From Morchella semilibera (lineage: Eukaryota; Ascomycota; Pezizomycetes; Pezizales; Morchellaceae): DNA of 64,000 bases. The stretch covers positions 4,557,973 to 4,621,972 of the forward strand of contig WBVU01000003.1 in the NCBI GenBank assembly GCA_009192285.1, written 5' to 3'. This document shows positions 33,019-44,030 of this stretch, piece by piece (positions within the stretch are counted from its first letter, which is position 1; each line of letters opens with the position of its first letter). The notes under the pieces are model-generated. The model was not told the DNA's origin. It searched no databases and saw only the letters and a program-made list of their open reading frames with translations. The position numbers and the translations under genes are program-made.

Positions 33019-34926
33019 ATGCTCAAGGCTACGCGTAACTTCATCAGGCGCAACCGCACAAATTTCGCTATCGGCTTTGGTCTTGTTGGCGTCGGTTATC
33101 TCGCAACCAACTATATCATATCAAAATTCGCAGATGCCAGGGACCGTATGTCAAGTGATCGAAGAGCTCGCGAGAAGTAATTAATTCGTATTTTTTCTAT
33201 CTTATCATGGGAATCATAGCTATGGCTTCGTTGAGTCCCAGAGGCCCTCTGCCGCGCCTTGATATTGAGTTACTTTCCCGAATAGTAAGGCTGATGGTTC
33301 GAGTAGGCTCACTCGAAGGTTCGAACAGTACCAGCAAGATTGCACGTTGACTGTCCTTGCGCTGCTACCCACCGCTACTGAGCATATCCTCAAAGAACTA
33401 CCAGTCGAGAAAATAGCCCAAGAGCTCCAGCAGAAGAAGGCTGCACGGACCGCGAAAACCCAATCAGTAGTCGATGCTTCAGAAATGTCGACGGCTTCAA
33501 CTTTCCCTCAAAAAGATGATGATACACAGTCTCTTCAATCGTTCGCTTCAGAGTCTTTTGTCATGGCAGCAAAGGATGGAGAGGAGAAGCCCCGGAAATC
33601 AAAGACTAAGCTCTGGGAGGAAATAAAGATAAGCTGTATGACGGCTTCTTCTGGAATTGATGCTTTACGGTTGTTGGTTATCATAACTTGGCTGATGAAA
33701 TGGAAATGATGATGCTGCAGCTTTAACAAGATCGCTGACACTTATTTACACGCTGGCGCTATTAACGATCCTAACCCGGGTTCAATTGAATCTCCTTGGC
33801 CGCAAGAAATATCTTTCCTCCGTTGTTTCCAGTGCTGAACGCGAGAGCGAGCACACCATTCATATGGAAGAAGAGGGCTATGGGACGGATATAGTGACAA
33901 ATAACCAGTACCTAACATTTTCATGGTGGCTCCTTGAGAGAGGGTGGCGAAATGTTGCTGAAAGGGTTGAAACGGCCGTCAAGCAAGTCTTTGGAGAGTA
34001 AGTAGTCTCAGTGTAGAACCTGCAACACAAAATCGTGGATTTGGTTACTGACAGAGTTGAACCTGTAGTTGGACTCCTCGAGATACTATAACTTTAGGCC
34101 AGATGAAAGAACTAACCGCCCAGACTAGAAGGATAATTGAGGGAGAAGTAACAGAATCGAGGTACTTCAGTCATCTATTACCCAAATCACTACTTGTAGA
34201 TCAAGGATTTCATCTAAAATTGTATGCAGCACCAAATGGCTCCTTTTCCTTCTACCCCCAAAGCATGAGGAGGCGACGGTTCTCGCCCAATCTCCAACAT
34301 CCACCACTGAAGTTAAAGAGGGCACGAATATCGACCCGGTTTCCCCATCTCTACGTAGACTGCTCGACGAGACATCAGACCTCATTGACTCCCCAACAGC
34401 AAATACGGTCATGACGAAAATGCTCAACGCAGTATTCACGTTCCTAATTGAGTCAAAGTTAACCGATAATGCCTTCAAGCCCAAGGAGACTGCACTTCCG
34501 CCGACACAGCCAGCAGAGGAGGGCAACGACGTTGGGGATGCAGCAACCACAAAATTTGCAAGTGTATTGACGGTCCTGGCTAGACAGTCGCACTTAATTG
34601 GGAAGGACATGCCGAATGAGTACTTACAGGTATGCTAGCCTAAACTCCCTTCCTCTCCCTTATATTTCTTGTTCACCCCTTTGTGGTTTTGTTTTCAATT
34701 ATTCTATGCCGTGGATACATAAAATACCTTGCACTCTGGGGATTGTAATATGTGGGGTGCTGCGGTTGGGTCTGATGCGCTGTCGTGCTACCGTGCTAAT
34801 TGATGGGTTGAATTCACTGGATAGGTCATGGAGCAACAAAAGGAACTTGAGGCGTTTGGCGCTTTAGTTTACTCGTCCAACTTTGACTTCGTTGCGCAAT
34901 CGGGAGACGATGGTGTTGCGGTATAA
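33019..34926 (+). CDS. PEX3: Peroxin 3 (Pex3)
   Basis: Six exons: 33019-33176, 33307-33635, 33721-33997, 34069-34161, 34230-34629 and 34825-34926; splice phases are consistent and give 452 codons plus stop, normal for fungi. Pex3 is the peroxisomal membrane receptor that docks Pex19 with its membrane-protein cargo. Seen: short basic N-terminus (MLKATRNFIRRNRTNF), one membrane segment at about residues 16-34 (GFGLVGVGYLATNYI), RRFEQYQQDCTLTVLALLPT, KLWEEIKISSLTRSLTLIYT, TRVQLNLLGRKKYLSS, FLLPPKHEE, LLDETSDLIDSPT and C-terminal EQQKELEAFGALVYSSNFD, all Pex3 landmarks. The start gives the expected pre-membrane basic tail. The 34,162-34,229 intron was chosen because it restores WLLFLLPP; an AG 30 bp earlier would leave a 38-bp intron, implausibly short. 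The gene is convergent with YOP1. Confidence 0.93.
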
Positions 34927-35591
34927 AATCTGTGGATTCTCGGACTGTTCACTTGCTTTTTGCAAGTGAAAAACGGGTCTTGTTAGATGTAATTAGAGCA
35001 TCCATCTTCTTTTTCTGTGTACCTCTAAACAGAGATCTGTCCTTATGTTGCACCCTCGGTTGAGACGTGTGAGAAATGAGCATACATCAATAATGATCCC
35101 TTTTCATGGATACATGTACCTGCCATCATAATCATGCATGTAGTTGTTTTTAGATATAATAATATGGAGTTTGCAAGGGTTAACGCCTAACAAAAAGGTT
35201 GCTGAAACAGAGTTTTCACCCCTATAAACGCCGGCAAGTTACCCAACGAGCCCTTATTGGGTAGGCGGTAGAATGATGCAGAAAGTTTCAAAACAGACAT
35301 CACAACCTATCCTTGATCCAGTTTGTTGGGGAAAGGTTTCTTAGACAAGATTCACAATTCCATTTCTCGTTGTACAATCGGGCTTGACATCGGAAAAACA
35401 TGGAAACAAAGACCCTAGCCTACAATAGAGAAAGATGCATTCTAGAAAAACACCATCTTCATTACCAATACTCCCAGAATTCAAATCCCCCAACCTAGCC
35501 CCCAGTAGTATTTTCCTCCCAATTTTTAGTCCCTGATTCAGGGTCATTTTTGTTCCATTGTCTGCAAGAATCACAACCTAAACGTAATTGC
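34927..35591. other. Convergent 3' intergenic region PEX3/YOP1
   Basis: No gene or repeat seen; expected to hold both terminators and 3' ends. Confidence 0.5.
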
Positions 35592-36393
35592 TTACAAACT
35601 CTTGTCGAGGCCTGCGGCGTCAGCCTTCGCACGAAGGTTGGCGGACGCAGGGTTGGTGTTGGAACCAGCGGCAAACCTCCTCGAAAAAACGGGGTGAAGG
35701 AAGGAGCGGAAAACGACCTGAGCACCGCTACTCAAGAGAAGGCAAGGTATTAGCGCTAACGAAGACCAATCGGGTATGGGAAAACTGCAAGCGAAAAAAA
35801 AAAAATACCTGAACTGGGGCAGTCCCAGCCACATGATCAAGCCAAACTTGAAAACGAAGTAGAACGGGAGCCAGTATGTGACGGAAAACGCAGATTCAAG
35901 AACATTGAAAAAAGCGAAAACAACCCAATAACTAAAGCAATTAGCCAAAGGTAGATAAGTACCAATGGGAGGAAGGATTACGTGAGCCATTGAGTATCGT
36001 CAACCTTGGTGGTAGTAAATAGAGCGTTAAGTGAATAGTAGCCAGGAATAAGGAATCCGGCCAAGTTCGTCAAAAATTGACCTCCGTAGTTGATGAAAAT
36101 GAGGAAAAAGTAAACGAATCCCAATCCACCAATAACGTAGACCTTAGGAACACCTGAGAGGAGTCGATTAGTGTAAACCTTTGAGAAAAAGGTTGACAAA
36201 GGATATGGTTGTAACTTACCAGTCTGCTTCTCTAGATTGTTCAAAGCTGGGTATTTTGAAAGCTAAGATTTATGAGTCAGCCTTTTGACTATCAATAAGG
36301 AATAAATGAATGAACTAGAGGAATTTTGTAATAAAGACAAACCTCTTTGTCGAGCTGGGAAACAAGGTGTTGGGCTTTATCTTGGAAGGACAT
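35592..36393 (-). CDS. YOP1: Yop1, ER membrane-curving protein (REEP5/DP1 family)
   Basis: Five exons on the minus strand: 36343-36393, 36220-36262, 35982-36153, 35809-35931 and 35592-35730, with introns of 80, 66, 50 and 78 bp; in frame for 175 residues. Yop1 works with reticulons to shape tubular endoplasmic reticulum. The TB2/DP1/HVA22 domain fills most of the protein: LEKQTGVPKVYVIGGLGF, hydrophobic hairpins FVYFFLIFINYGGQFLTNLA and YWVVFAFFNVLESAFSVTYW, GFLIPGYYSLNALFTTTKVD, and SSGAQVVFRSFLHPVFSRRF at the end. The start MSFQDKAQHLVSQLDKE is typical. The acceptor at 36,153 (after ACTAATCGACTCCTCTCAG) avoids a stop and has a branch site. Confidence 0.94.
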
Positions 36394-37668
36394 GGTGGCA
36401 GTTGTGATAAGACTGAACGGACGACGACTAAGCGCTAAAGGACTGTAGGGTCGAGTTTTCTTGTTTTAGAAGCTAATTGTAGATGACAGAAGTTAAAAGG
36501 GAGAGGTGAGGAATGGGGCGGATCAAGGTACTTGTAGTTTGGCAAAGAAGAAGACGTGGAAGGAGTATGATGAAAGGTGAGCAGGCTTGGTGACGGTCCC
36601 TTCGTTATCTTGGATTGGCGCCGCTGGTTGGCTGTGTGATTGTGCTGGCTTCACCAGGGGGCTGGGCAAAGACTGGTGCTAAGAGCGAATTACGTCAACT
36701 GAGTTTACAGCCGCACAATCTTAACATGTGTTAACTTTGCTAGTAACCACCATAATGAGTAGCTCCTCCCAGCACTATTTTTATATTTCTATAAACTCCA
36801 GATTTAAAACCTCGCTGTACAGATAGGTATCCCCTGGGCTGGTGAGACTCGCAGAATCCAGGACTTCCTGTTCGGGCTGTGGCAAAGTCACTGGGCCCGT
36901 CACTTTCTGTGGGTGTTTGTCAGCGATTGTTGGCTATTATTACTGAAATAGGAAGCCCTGATTCTGCAAGTTTCAACAGCCCAGGGGATACGCCAAGGGA
37001 TTAAGAAGTTTTATAATACTTGTAGTTTTCTAAGAACCGGACTGGGTCTGCATAGGCGTGAATCGTGCTTGGCAACTAGATTTTGGTGGTATGCAGACCC
37101 AGTCTGGCTCGGAAACGTTAGAAAACACATTATTAGCACGATCACAGTGGCTACTGACTCAGCAACTGCGCTTACATAAGACTGTAAGTTCAAAGGCTTC
37201 GTTGTCCGGGCGACATACCAACCACTCACTCACATCAGCGTTTCCGCGTTTCTCTTAATTCAGCAGCGTCTACCAAATCCCCGCCTCTCACGCACGCTTC
37301 TTAGAAAAATAAGAAATTAGAGTAGATCGGCATTTCATCTACAATAACATCACGACAGCTTGTATTTGTCTAGCTATCTTCATTTCGATATCTCTAGGGG
37401 GAAAGTACTGGACCCACAGTGTTTGCGCTTGTGAGACCTTCACACAAAGTTGTGTCCTCACTTTGCCGCGCCTCGCTTGTGGATTTAGACATCGTTCGCC
37501 CATCATCAACAACAACAACGACAACAACACCACACGCTGCAACAACCCCGACTCAGCTGCTGCAACCACAGCACAGTCCTGGAAACACCCCCCAGTGTTG
37601 CCCCACCAACTCGACTCTGTCTAGTGTCAACACAACCGCTGCAGCTCCCGTTCCCCTCATCAGCCACT
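36394..37668. other. Divergent intergenic region YOP1/RFX
   Basis: Presumably carries both promoters. 37,040-37,130 resembles 43,045-43,110 (see findings). Proline/Thr-rich open frames around 37,420-37,710 are the CA-rich leader of the RFX gene and not credible proteins. Confidence 0.5.
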
Positions 37669-40207
37669 ATGGAAGACTCCTCGGGTTCTGGCTCCCCGCT
37701 AGCTCAAGGTAATACTCCAGTTTGCATTTCTCTAATTTCGTAGGGTTATTCTTGCTTGACTTTTGATTTCTGTTTGTTCGGGATATCTCATACTGACTAC
37801 CATGTTCTCTACCAAGGTCCAAATTCTTCTGGGCGTTCTCATACTACACGCTCTAGGTCCCGTTCTATAGTGTCCAATTCTGGTGTCACGGGACACGCAA
37901 ATGTCCATGCCAGATTGCCCTCAAACATTCCACAGTACAACCAGGACACTCATCCCTTGACCGATCCATCTCTCTTAGCATTGACCCAGCAGCAGATTCA
38001 AGAGAATCACCCACCTATTGACACCGCACTATTAGGATCACCACCCATGATTTCTCCCAGTACATCGTTCCCTATCGATCCAGCTCTTGGTGGTGTACCG
38101 GAACCTTCCCCTTCTCCTGCTGTTGGCTCAACTTCGACGCCTGTTCCAGAAATGCTCAGCCTCAACCATGAAGTGCAACCAAAGGAAGAGGATACTCGCG
38201 AGTTTGAGACTGTGATGGGTGAAGAGGAGAACCCTGCTCCCTCCTCAGGCCGGAATTCAAAGAGAGCATCTGCAGTTGTTGAGGATAACGATGCTGAACT
38301 TCGTCGACTAGCTGAAGAGACTCGAATGGTGCCGTTGGACGAACTCGCCCGCCGTGTAAGGAATGATGAGAATTCGCCTTCGGCAGAAAAGACAAGACAA
38401 GTTTACGGATTGGGATGGTAAGTTTCACTCGCCAATATCAAACCTCGGGAGTGCTGGTGGCCACATGGGAAAAATGCTTATCTAGAATTTCTTGGAGATA
38501 GGCTGCAGAAGAATTGCGAGAGGGTCCCAGACGCTTCTGTCGCTGTACCGCGCAACCGTGTATATGCCCGTTATGTGGGGATCTGTGCAAATGAACGCAT
38601 AAAGCCTTTAAACCCTGCATCGTTTGGGAAACTTGTTCGGCTTATGTTTCCAGAGATTAAGACTCGCAGACTTGGTGTTCGCGGACAATCCAAGTACCAC
38701 TATTGCGGTATTCGCCTCGCTGGCGAGCAGTCATCCCCTAAAGTCACGCAAGGTTCAGGTTCCGCATCAGGATCGGAACCACCCGCGCAAGCGGCTGGGG
38801 ATGATCATCTGCAAGTCTTCAACCCTTCGGCTCCTTTTTTGGCTGAGTTACTGACCGTTGACAGAATGAGTAATGGCTCGGCTCAGCCCTTCAGTAACTC
38901 TTTTCAAACTTCAATAGAAAACATCGAAAATTCTACATTCTACAAAAATTCGAGCGTCTCCACTGAATACCCTATATCTTCCTTCCTCCATCAAGAATTA
39001 TTCTTTTCCCGTAACGAATCTGATCATCTCTCGACCCCAAATGAAATTCTCAAATTACCCAACATCGATCTCTATGCTCCACTAGGCACGGACCCAGATA
39101 TCTCAGCCACTTTAACTGCCATATACAGATCCCATTGCACCTCACTCGTAGAATGCGTACGCTATATGCGATTAAAACAATTCCATCAACTGTTTATATC
39201 TTTTCATGGCACCCTAACAGCTCCTGTCCAAAAACTTTTGGGTGAACCCTCATTGGCTCCTTGGATTAGAGAGTCTGATTGGGTCATGTACAAGGTCGGA
39301 ATTTCATTTCCAATTTATCGGGCTCCACTGACGTCCCTGCCCAGGAAATGATACGGTTACTTTCTCCTTTAGCTTTACAAGTCGTGCCACCGTTTGTCGT
39401 AACAGCCCTTCGACATCTCTCCACAAATCTCACCACACATATCATGACAACATTCTCCGTTCAACCTCCGCATGTCGTACAGGCAAAACTAATACCGTCC
39501 AGTATCTTTTCAAGTCTCTTAGACCGCTTGTTGAGAGTAAACCGATGCTGCGCATGCAGCGGCTCGATTTCTTGGTAACCCCCCGGATCGAGGGCAAATG
39601 ATAAAAGACTGGAAAGAATTCGTAAATGCCCAAACAATTGTGGACAGAGAACTTCCGTGCGGTGCAATGTCTGTTGTGGAAATTTTACATAGCGAGGTTA
39701 TTACCTTATTACAGCCGCCCTCCACGCCTGATGGAGGTAACTTGTCACCAAACACCAGGAGCGGAGGACGGGTCGCCTACAACGGAGAGTGTTCTAGACC
39801 GATGGACGCAATTTTTGACATTCCTTCCACATCGCTTTCCCGAGACCGAACCCAGACTTTTCAACCTTTGTCTAGGGGCAGTCGCTTCTGCCGCGCTCAG
39901 GGACCTTACAACGAACGGAGCAGTCTCATTTGGGAGCTGGTGGGTTGTGAGATGTTGGATAGACGAGTGGATGGGATGGCTTGCAGAGCGAGGAGGGTTT
40001 CTACGGCATGTCGCTGAAGCGGCTGTGCATATAAGCCGGGTTAACGAGGACCGGGGTTCGATTGACGTGGATTTAATAGATGGGGGCGACGAAATGGGTC
40101 ATGATGATAGCGGGATATCTCTGCGTGGGGAGGAACCACTCAATATGCTGGATGATGTAGGAGACGATAGAGACAACAGGATGGTACCTGTGAAGTTTGG
40201 AAAGTAA
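37669..40207 (+). CDS. RFX-family winged-helix transcription factor
   Basis: Exons 37669-37708, 37817-38417, 38502-39294 and 39345 onward to the stop at 40205-40207, with introns of 108, 84 and 50 bp. The RFX DNA-binding domain lies at about residues 204-285: EKTRQVYGLGWLQKNCERV, NRVYARYVGICANERI, KPLNPASFGKLVRLMFPEIK and LGVRGQSKYHYCG. It is followed by the conserved C-terminal region (LLDRLLRVN, DAAHAAARFLGNPPDRGQMI, FGSWWVVRCWIDEWMGWLAE). Fungal homologues (Crt1, Sak1, RfxA) regulate DNA-damage response, cell cycle and morphogenesis by binding X-box sites. Upstream is a Ser/Pro/Gln-rich linker. Anomaly: between LLRVN and DAAHAAA the frame changes by one base (extra C near 39,543) with no splice site that keeps both conserved blocks. 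A second frame change near 39,737-39,797 can be explained by a 61-bp GT-AG intron. The gene is either mutated or has a sequence error. Confidence 0.9.
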
Positions 40208-40507
40208 GCATCATGATGTTTTGTCGTACTGAAGGGCGTAGCGAAGCGGGCCCAATAACTACTCACTTGTAATACGTGATCAATTCCTTTGTCTTCTTGT
40301 AAATATCAAGGGTTTTTCTTATTAAAGGTTTTTTTTTTTCTTTCCTTTTCCTTTTCCTTTTTTTTTTTTTTTGTGTGTGTGTGTGTTATAGGAGAGCCAA
40401 ACTGACGGCTTAAGTAAAAGTCGGAGTAATAACAGGATAAGCTTTCAAATTTCATTGACTTTCTTCCCCAATGTATGTATATACATACATGTACTTACAT
40501 GTATATA
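40208..40507. repeat. 3' flank with poly-T and (GT)n microsatellites
   Basis: Long T/CT run followed by a short GT repeat at about 40,328-40,387, then ATGTATATACATAC-type repeats. No gene. Confidence 0.7.
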
Positions 40508-41491
40508 CTTTACCGCCCATCCGCATATCTGTATGAGACTAAATAAGGGCTCGATAGCATATAAAAGCCTGGTATAACCCTTTTATCAAAATAAGGCCTA
40601 ATTGAGCCTGGTTTGGAGATTATACTGATATTTGGCACATGATTAGGGCCGGGTAGGGCTCAATTAATAGTCTTTTGGAGAGAAGTGTAAATATAGAAAT
40701 AGGGATTAGGAAAATCCGTAAGCTTTTGAGGGTTAGGGTTAGAACTTAGCAGATATCAAATACGCACGCCTTCCTCCACACCTTCACCTCTGCCTCTACA
40801 CCTCCATCACTACACCTTCATCTCCATCTCTACACCTCTACGACTCCATCTCGACGGCTTCATCTCTACATCTCCATCTCTACACCTCCATTCCTACGGC
40901 TTCATCTCTGCAGCTTCGTCTCTACAGCCTTAACCCTACATCTCCGTCTCCGCAGCTTCATCACGTCACCCCCCCCCCCACTTCATAGGTACAGCGACGA
41001 TAGTCTCCTTCTTCCCCCCCGTCCTATTGAATCATCGTGATCATTCAAGCATGGGCTAATCGCTGAATTAGGTAGTGAATCCAGCGAATCCACCTCCCAA
41101 TCCAGCGAATCCAGCACCCAAGCAAGCAAAGAACCAAGCAGGCACTGCAGGCGGGGAAGCAGGCAGGTAAGCAGGCAGGGAAGGTTGTTAGTAGAGAGCA
41201 AATGTATATATTAAATAGAGAAATAATCGAGAGTTTTATTTGAGAAATTCACCTATGCCAGAAGAAGTGTGAATACTGGCCTACCTGTGCATCTAGATTT
41301 TTCACTGAATAAAATAACCGTTATACAGGCATTATCACATATACCAAGGCTTAATATATATAACCCTTAGGGCAAACAGGGCGTTTCAAGGACTTTATAA
41401 AAACTATACGGGTTAATATCAAATAATGGTTAATTGATGATTACATGCGCGTCAATTAATCCTCATACAGATATGCGGACGGGCGGTAGTG
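40508..41491. mobile_element. TA-flanked non-autonomous DNA element, copy 1 (984 bp)
   Basis: Left end CTTTACCGCCCATCCGCATA, right end GACGGGCGGTAGTG; about 27-bp inverted repeat (consensus ACCGCCCGTCCGCATATCTG). Flanked by TA. Contents: a GGGTTAGGGTTAG motif, a (CTACACCTCCATCT)n-like minisatellite (about 40,770-40,970) and an AATCCAGCG-type repeat. No transposase. It shares its right-hand TA with copy 2. A TA target suggests a Tc1/mariner- or PIF-like origin. Confidence 0.75.
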
Positions 41492-41493
41492 TA

Positions 41494-42424
41494 CTTTACC
41501 GCCCGTCCGCATATCTGTATAAGACTAAATAAGGGCTCGATAGCATATAAAAGCCTGGTATAACCCTTTTATCAAAATAGGGCCTAATTGAGCCAGATTT
41601 GGAGATTATACTGATATTTGGCACATAATTATAGCCGGATGGGGCTCAATTAATAGTCTTTGGGAGAGAAGCGTGAATATAGATATAGGGATTAGGAAAA
41701 TCCGTAAGCTTTTGAGGGTTAGGGTTAGGACTTGACAGATATCAAACACGCACGCCTTCCGTCTCTACACCTCCACCTCCACACCTCTACCTCCACCTCT
41801 ACACCTCCATCTCTACAGCTTCATCTTTACGGCTTCATCCTGACGGCTTCATCTCTATGCCTTCATCTACGCCCCCACCCCTGCCGCAATTGAACATCCT
41901 ATCATCGTCCAGACATAAGCTAATCGGTGAAACAGGCAGTAAATCCAGCGAATCCATCACCCAATCTACCGAATCTAGTGAATCCAGCACCCAATCAAGC
42001 GAATCCATCGAATCCATCACCCAATCCAGCGAGTCCATCACCCAATCAAGCAGCACCCAACCACTGGCAAGCAGCGAATCAAGTAGGCATTGCAGGCAGG
42101 TAAGCAGGTAGGAAAGGTTGCTAGTAGGGGGTAAATGTACATATTAAATTGAGAAATAATCAAGAGTTTTATTTGTGAAATTCACCTATGCTAGAAGGGG
42201 TGTGAAGATTGGCCTACCTGCGCATCCAGATCTTTCACCGAATAAAATAACCCTTTTATAGGCATTATCACATATACTACAGCTGAATATATATAACTCT
42301 CACCGAAACCATAGCATTTTAAGGACGTTATAGAAAATACCAGAATTAATACCAAATAATGGTTAATTCGGGCGTGTGTAAGCATGCTATAATCCTCATA
42401 CAGATATGCGGACGGGCGGTAGTG
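41494..42424. mobile_element. TA-flanked non-autonomous DNA element, copy 2 (931 bp)
   Basis: High similarity to copy 1 along its length, with the same ends and internal minisatellites; flanked by TA. Open frames in it encode Ser-rich repeats from the AATCCAGCGAATCC units and are not credible genes. Confidence 0.75.
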
Positions 42425-42426
42425 TA

Positions 42427-44030
42427 TCTGTTGACATTTCATGATCTAGCACTCTAGAGTGCTATGCACCTGGGAGCTTGAACTTGAACATGTCCTTTGT
42501 ATATTATATTGAAGGGGGTCTACTCGCCAAAATTTTAAGTCGGTCCCTTTTGTACCGGGTGTTGCAAACCTACATGTACTACTGTATGTACTAAGGGTGT
42601 AGGGGTAAGCCTGTAGACGTAGATCTGCTTGTTGCTATGTCAACTGTGGCTGGTGAGGAAGGTGTCTGGTGGTCGTTCGACGCTGCAACCAGCCTGTTCG
42701 GCATTCCCCCCAAGTGGTTGAAGATGTAAAGTATTGTCGGGTGTCATAAGATATAACTGAACATTGGTTCCACAAACGCAAGGGAATTGGGGAGGGGAAC
42801 TTTATAGATTGACTCCCTGTTTATGAGAGTACCGTTAGCCCAAGTGGCCCATCAAGAGCACTACTTTGAAATTTTCCCAATGTTCGCTTACTTGTGAGGG
42901 TCAGTCGCGCACCATAGAAATTGGCCAACATTGATTGGTTGCAATGATTGAGTTGGTTCAATTTGGCTGTAATGGGACGTCTAGGAGGCAAGATAATTGA
43001 TTCAAAGTTGACTGGGCTATTTAGGTACAGCCAATACCTCGTGGGTCTGCATATGTGCTTGGCAACAAGATTTTGGTGGATGTAGACTCAGTCCAGCTCA
43101 GAGACGTTGGAAAACTGCCATTACTCGAAAAAATTGGCTACGCATATGAGATCAAAATTGCTATAAGCAGACCTGATCTACGCCCTTCAACCAATCGTGA
43201 CGGAGGTAATCCCTGGCAATTTTTCGAGTTTTTGCGGTACATACACCTAACGAACTATGTAGAAGCAGCACGAAGCAATTTTATTGACCTGGGTGATAGC
43301 CAGTGGTAAGTTGGAGGTCCACGACCTCTAAAAATTGGTACAGTGGTACATGCAGTGTTGCCACGGAAGGGGCTAGAGTATAGGGTTAGCGAACATTCCA
43401 GAGCCTCTGTCGTAAACCCCATCTGTTAGCTCACGAAGGGAAGCATCGAGGAGGATCCCTCAGGCTTCAGCACGCTTCAGTGTTTAGTGTTCAGTATTCA
43501 CCCACCCACCAACTTTTGTGTTAGTGGTCTATTTATTGAAAACTTGTTAAACACTATTAAAACAAAACACATTCGTACGAATTACATATAGAGTTGTCTA
43601 CATAAACTCCTGCAGTACTCCACTATTTCTTCCACTATTTCCTTTCAAGGCCCAGTACTCAGAGTTTTTCAGACTCCCTACATCGCGGCCGTCGTCACAT
43701 CTCACATCCCCGCTCAACCCTCATTGCCACAGGCGTGGGTAGAGATATCCTGCATACAGGCATACCGTGAATACATACGCAACAAGTAAATCCCCACCCA
43801 CAATCGACAGCCAGTAAACGGCTCTCCTGACATCATACCCTTGTCTGCTGTTCAACGCATTTTTACATATACCTGCACACGAGTCCCTCGTCCCCTTCTT
43901 GCTCTACCTTCTCGGTTATTGTGTGCACGTTTGGTTAAGAAGCTGCCGCTTCTTTCTTTAAACCCACATAGCTATCGACTTGTGAAAACACAAAACTCTT
44001 CTTTTGTGTTCTATCTTTAAAAAAATCATT
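42427..44030. other. Intergenic region upstream of DnaJ
   Basis: No gene recognised. An 84-codon frame at 43,055-43,309 has no known motif, although its first part is duplicated at 37,040-37,130. The last ~400 bp, pyrimidine-rich, probably hold the DnaJ promoter. Confidence 0.4.

Noticed and set aside
34103-34414. Alternative 103-codon frame in PEX3
   Set aside because: It reads through an intron; splicing restores the conserved WLLFLLPP and LLDETSDLIDSP segments.
40731-41730. GGGTTAGGGTTAG as a telomere or telomeric scar
   Set aside because: Only two units, at the same place in both TA-flanked elements, so it is an internal part of the element.
41835-42111. Ser- and Asp/Leu-repeat frames as a repeat protein
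   Set aside because: They translate a minisatellite inside a non-autonomous element, on both strands.
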